From assembly GCA_031275525.1 (NCBI GenBank), contig JAISOP010000106.1:1-17221 (forward strand): a stretch of 17,221 bases of DNA, written 5' to 3'. A model generated the notes under the pieces. The model was not told the DNA's origin. It did no database searches and was given only the letters and a program-made list of their open reading frames with translations. Every line of letters starts with the position of its first letter. The first letter of the stretch is position 1. The stretch comes from Tannerella sp. (lineage in GTDB: Bacteria > Bacteroidota > Bacteroidia > Bacteroidales > Tannerellaceae). Below, in pieces: positions 14,870-17,221 of this stretch. Made by a program: the position numbers and the translations under genes.

Positions 14870-16369
14870 TCAGGTATTTTTCAGGTATTTTTCATTTAAC
14901 TTTAACAGTTTTAGTATTGTCAGGGTACGGATCATACTACACATGATTGGTTCGTACAGATCATTGGCCAGTTGCTTGATATGGATTTCCATTGCCTGTA
15001 TTCTGGCAAAGATATTTGCCTCATGGTCTTTACCCAAATAAAGAAAAAGCAAACTGTCTAAAAAATAGGTAAATTCGTAATTGGTAAGGGGTTGCGTTTC
15101 GTTAGACAGAATATTTTCCATTTCTGCAAAAGCCTTTTTTTTCAGTTCCGGAGTTGGTTTAAGCAGGTGTGACAAGCCATTCCACAATACCCGGAACATA
15201 AAATAATCAGGATATTGAAAGCGATATTTTTTTAATAATTGGGGTAATTGCTTTTTCCTTTGCCTCATGGTATAAAGCAATTCTAAGAAGCCGGTAACCG
15301 GCTTGTCTTTAACCTGTTTCTGAAATTCTTTCAACAGTTGTCTGGCATCGTCAGAATCGTGTTCGATGGCATTAAAAGTATTGCAATACATATCTATAAG
15401 GGATTCATCCGGTTGCAGGCCGGAAAAAAGACTGTTGGGTAATTCGTAAAGCTTGACAACCGGGTGAGTATATTTTTGTTTCAGAATTTCCCGTTGTTCT
15501 TCAATCTCTTCCGGGGTAGTTTCGCCCTCCACCAGGTAGTCGGATAAAATGACTGACATGCGGATTTCACTATCTTTGAGATTACACGAAAGATTTTTGA
15601 TTACGTCATCATCAACACTGTTTTTGCTCATTATATGGGTAAACAGTTTCTTTTGTTCTTCCCTGTCCCAAGTCTTAAATTTTTCTCGAAGACTGATAAT
15701 TTCGTGTGCCATGTCAAATTCATCGTCATCGTCAAATTCATCGTCATCATCAAATTCTTCGTCTTCATCAAATTCTTCGTCTTCATCGTCGGAATCATCA
15801 TCTACTTCCGCAAGATAGTGATAATTTCCTTCGCCTACCGCGTTCTCCAACTGGTTAATAATCTGCCTTTCACGAGCAGGGCTTTCTCCGCCACTACTGA
15901 CATAAAGCGGTTTGCCATCTTTACCGCCACAAGGTATTTCTATCAATGGAATATCATCGGTATCTTCTTCCAGGAAAAAACAGGTGGTTTGCGTAAAATC
16001 ACGATGTGGCTCAAAACCTAAATCTTCCGCATATTCGCTGGCGGAATAGATAATGTTATGCACCAGTTCGTATGTGACATCAATAAGTTTGGTGTTATTC
16101 ATATCAATTATTTCCATCAATTTATATACCGGAATATTATACATATAATACGTATTTTTTACTCCAAGGCATCCTAAATCAACTAAATAAATACAGGCGG
16201 TTACATTACCTGTTACATGTTGTCGGGCTATAATGATCTGAGCAAACCGGCCTTCTTCCCAGTCTTCAGTAATCCAACACTTGTACAGGGGCAGATTACG
16301 CGATTTTTGACGAATGTATTTCTCTGGACTTAATGGCTGGCTTTGCTTTGCGCGCTTATTTTTTGACAT
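14870..16369 (-). CDS. Protein of unknown function with acidic tandem repeat, 499 residues
   Basis: I do not recognise a characterised family. There is no signal peptide or membrane segment, so it is probably cytoplasmic. Residues 1-25 are basic (SKNKRAKQSQ). Residues ~25-188 look like a compact alpha/beta domain (LPLYKCWITEDWEEGRFAQI, YLVDLGCLGVKNTYY, SASEYAEDLGFEPHRDF). Residues ~189-219 are an acidic linker built on DEEFDEDEEFDDDDEFDDDD, whose DNA (~15709-15800) is an 18-bp imperfect tandem repeat. Residues ~222-499 are mostly helical, rich in Leu and Lys, and may form helical repeats (FLELLYTMRQRKKQLPQLLK, YEFTYFLDSLLFLYLGKDHE). The gene ends in TGA and is followed by a palindromic element. 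It has its own promoter, so it is not part of the B12 operon. GC is visibly lower than in its neighbours. Confidence 0.85.
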   Translation of the reverse strand: MSKNKRAKQSQPLSPEKYIRQKSRNLPLYKCWITEDWEEGRFAQIIIARQHVTGNVTACIYLVDLGCLGVKNTYYMYNIPVYKLMEIIDMNNTKLIDVTYELVHNIIYSASEYAEDLGFEPHRDFTQTTCFFLEEDTDDIPLIEIPCGGKDGKPLYVSSGGESPARERQIINQLENAVGEGNYHYLAEVDDDSDDEDEEFDEDEEFDDDDEFDDDDEFDMAHEIISLREKFKTWDREEQKKLFTHIMSKNSVDDDVIKNLSCNLKDSEIRMSVILSDYLVEGETTPEEIEEQREILKQKYTHPVVKLYELPNSLFSGLQPDESLIDMYCNTFNAIEHDSDDARQLLKEFQKQVKDKPVTGFLELLYTMRQRKKQLPQLLKKYRFQYPDYFMFRVLWNGLSHLLKPTPELKKKAFAEMENILSNETQPLTNYEFTYFLDSLLFLYLGKDHEANIFARIQAMEIHIKQLANDLYEPIMCSMIRTLTILKLLKLNEKYLKNT

Positions 16370-16689
16370 AATTGTAATTTGTTATTTATAAAATTGCTGC
16401 AAAAGTACATGATTTTTTTTTATCTACATACATATAGAAAAGAAACGATCCTGCTGCATCGCTCCAAAATATCCGCTAATCCTTCTGACGGATGCAATGG
16501 CGACTGTTCGGGTGTAAAAATAAAGCATCTCGATACCGATGTCCGGGTAGTTATCGTGTTCCGGGTTATTAGGGGCAGCAGGATTGAGGCTGTTTCAAAA
16601 GTCCTTTTTGAGTGTATTTGTCATTGCGGGTCAAGCGCTGGATGACAGGCTTTCAAGACAGCCTCTCCCTGTTTATCAATTCCTTCTTC
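16370..16689. other. Intergenic stretch: promoter, unexplained sequence, MITE-like copy 2
   Basis: On the minus strand TACTTTTG (16407-16400) fits the TAnnTTTG -7 box for the gene at 16369, with no good -33 TTTG. From about 16440 to 16585 the sequence looks moderately GC-rich and coding-like. A minus-strand frame there reads EHDNYPDIGIEMLYFYTRT without an evident start, which may be a decayed gene end, but I can support no gene. The rest is a MITE-like repeat. Confidence 0.45.
16586..16665. mobile_element. MITE-like element, copy 2 (short)
   Basis: GAGGCTGTTTCAAAAGTC (16586-16603) and GGCTTTCAAGACAGCCTC (16648-16665) are inverted ends matching at 14 of 18 positions. The interior, with AAGTCCTTTTTGAGTGTATT and TCATTGCGGGTCAAGCG, is a shortened version of 2960-3086. 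It lies just after the stop codon of the gene at 16690. Its length is 80 bp and it carries no gene. Confidence 0.6.
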
Positions 16690-17221
16690 TTAATTGATGA
16701 ATGCCAATATTTCACCTTTTTCCACTTGGTGTCCCTGCCGGACATACGTGCCGACAATTGTTCCACCATAGCCCACTTTGACCGGCTCAATACCGTAATA
16801 ATTTTGGATATAACAGAGATTGTCGCCCTTTTCAATCGTAGCTCCCTCGAACGGGGCAGTAGAAGCGTTCATCAAATCGTATTGCCAGATTACCTGCCCT
16901 TTACAGGGAGCATGTACCGGTTTCGCGTGCGGATATTCGGCGCTGATTTCTTCAAAACTGAACATCGGGATTTCCACTACCGGACGTCGAACAATAATCG
17001 GAGCGCCGGCTTTTTCTTTGGCCTGTTCCAACTCCTGGTTGAAACGGTTTTTAGCAGCACCCGACTTCATGTCGCGGTATTGGCGTTCGTGCATGGCAAA
17101 TTCAAACAACTCCTCTTCGTCGGAGCCTTCTTCCCAGCCATTGTCCGCCATTTCCTTCCGGAAACGTTCCAATTCATCGGGAAAAGCATCCTGTGGATTT
17201 CCCTCGTAAAATTCCAGCCCG
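16690..17221 (-). CDS. C-terminal part of pyruvate/oxaloacetate carboxylase-type subunit with degenerate biotinyl domain (partial)
   Basis: The frame is open to the right edge, so the start lies outside. A TTG at 17172 is only an internal codon. The visible 176 residues begin LEFYEGNPQDAFPDELERFR. A charged helical stretch follows (DEEELFEFAMHERQYRDMKS). The last ~80 residues are a biotinyl/lipoyl-like beta-barrel (HAPCKGQVIWQYDLMNASTA, IEKGDNLCYIQNYYGIEPVK, GGTIVGTYVRQGHQVEKGEI). Where a biotinyl domain has its MKM turn, this protein has IQNYYGIEPV and no modifiable lysine. Bacteroidales large subunits of the pyruvate carboxylase B / oxaloacetate decarboxylase alpha group end in this way as I recall, so the carboxyltransferase domain should lie beyond the edge. 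The exact enzyme name is uncertain. Confidence 0.75.
   Translation of the reverse strand, partial: GLEFYEGNPQDAFPDELERFRKEMADNGWEEGSDEEELFEFAMHERQYRDMKSGAAKNRFNQELEQAKEKAGAPIIVRRPVVEIPMFSFEEISAEYPHAKPVHAPCKGQVIWQYDLMNASTAPFEGATIEKGDNLCYIQNYYGIEPVKVGYGGTIVGTYVRQGHQVEKGEILAFIN

Noticed and set aside
16690..17172. Complete 160-residue protein starting at TTG 17172
   Set aside because: The frame continues upstream to the edge with protein-like sequence (LEFYEGNPQDAFPDE), so the TTG is internal and the gene is partial.

Overview
The window looks like Bacteroidales chromosome of roughly 50% GC. The promoters read TTTG / TAnnTTTG, there are no Shine-Dalgarno sites, the surface lipoproteins have a lipobox, there is a TonB-dependent receptor, and several secreted proteins end in type IX secretion (T9SS) sorting domains. 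The T9SS tails argue for a Porphyromonas-, Tannerella- or Dysgonomonas-like member rather than Bacteroides itself. Every gene is on the minus strand except a two-gene toxin-antitoxin module.

Layout, right to left in the direction of transcription: (1) 16690-17221, the C-terminal part of a pyruvate/oxaloacetate carboxylase-type subunit with a biotinyl-like domain that lacks the biotin lysine. (2) 14870-16369, an unrecognised 499-residue protein with an acidic repeat. (3) 14306-14869, a control region: a terminator, a Bacteroidales promoter, a clear cobalamin riboswitch, and a terminator hairpin abutting the btuB start codon. (4) 9897-14305, the tight operon btuB - btuG - surface lipoprotein. 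(5) 7969-9729, a second, T9SS-sorted, DUF5074/BtuG-like protein. (6) 6962-7665, a VapBC-type module on the plus strand. (7) 3283-6867, a very large T9SS-sorted surface protein interrupted by one in-frame TGA. (8) 1730-2899, a DUF4465 protein. (9) 1-1520, the N-terminal 506 residues of a secreted adhesin-like protein that runs off the left edge.

The central theme is cobalamin capture at the cell surface. A B12 riboswitch drives the receptor, a BtuG-type B12-binding propeller lipoprotein and a companion lipoprotein. Downstream lie second copies of the same families (DUF5074 propeller, companion domain, DUF4465) carrying T9SS tails instead of lipid anchors. In one case the companion domain, two Ig-like domains, a probable propeller and a sorting domain are fused in one polypeptide.

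The spaces between genes are unusually rich in palindromic repeats. There are three copies of a ~105-bp double-hairpin element at gene 3' ends, two MITE-like elements with GAGGCTGTYTC-type ends, two tandem arrays of 23-bp mini-hairpins with matching linkers but different stems, and long inverted repeats carrying AAGAACTAA, which supplies the stop codons of some neighbouring genes.
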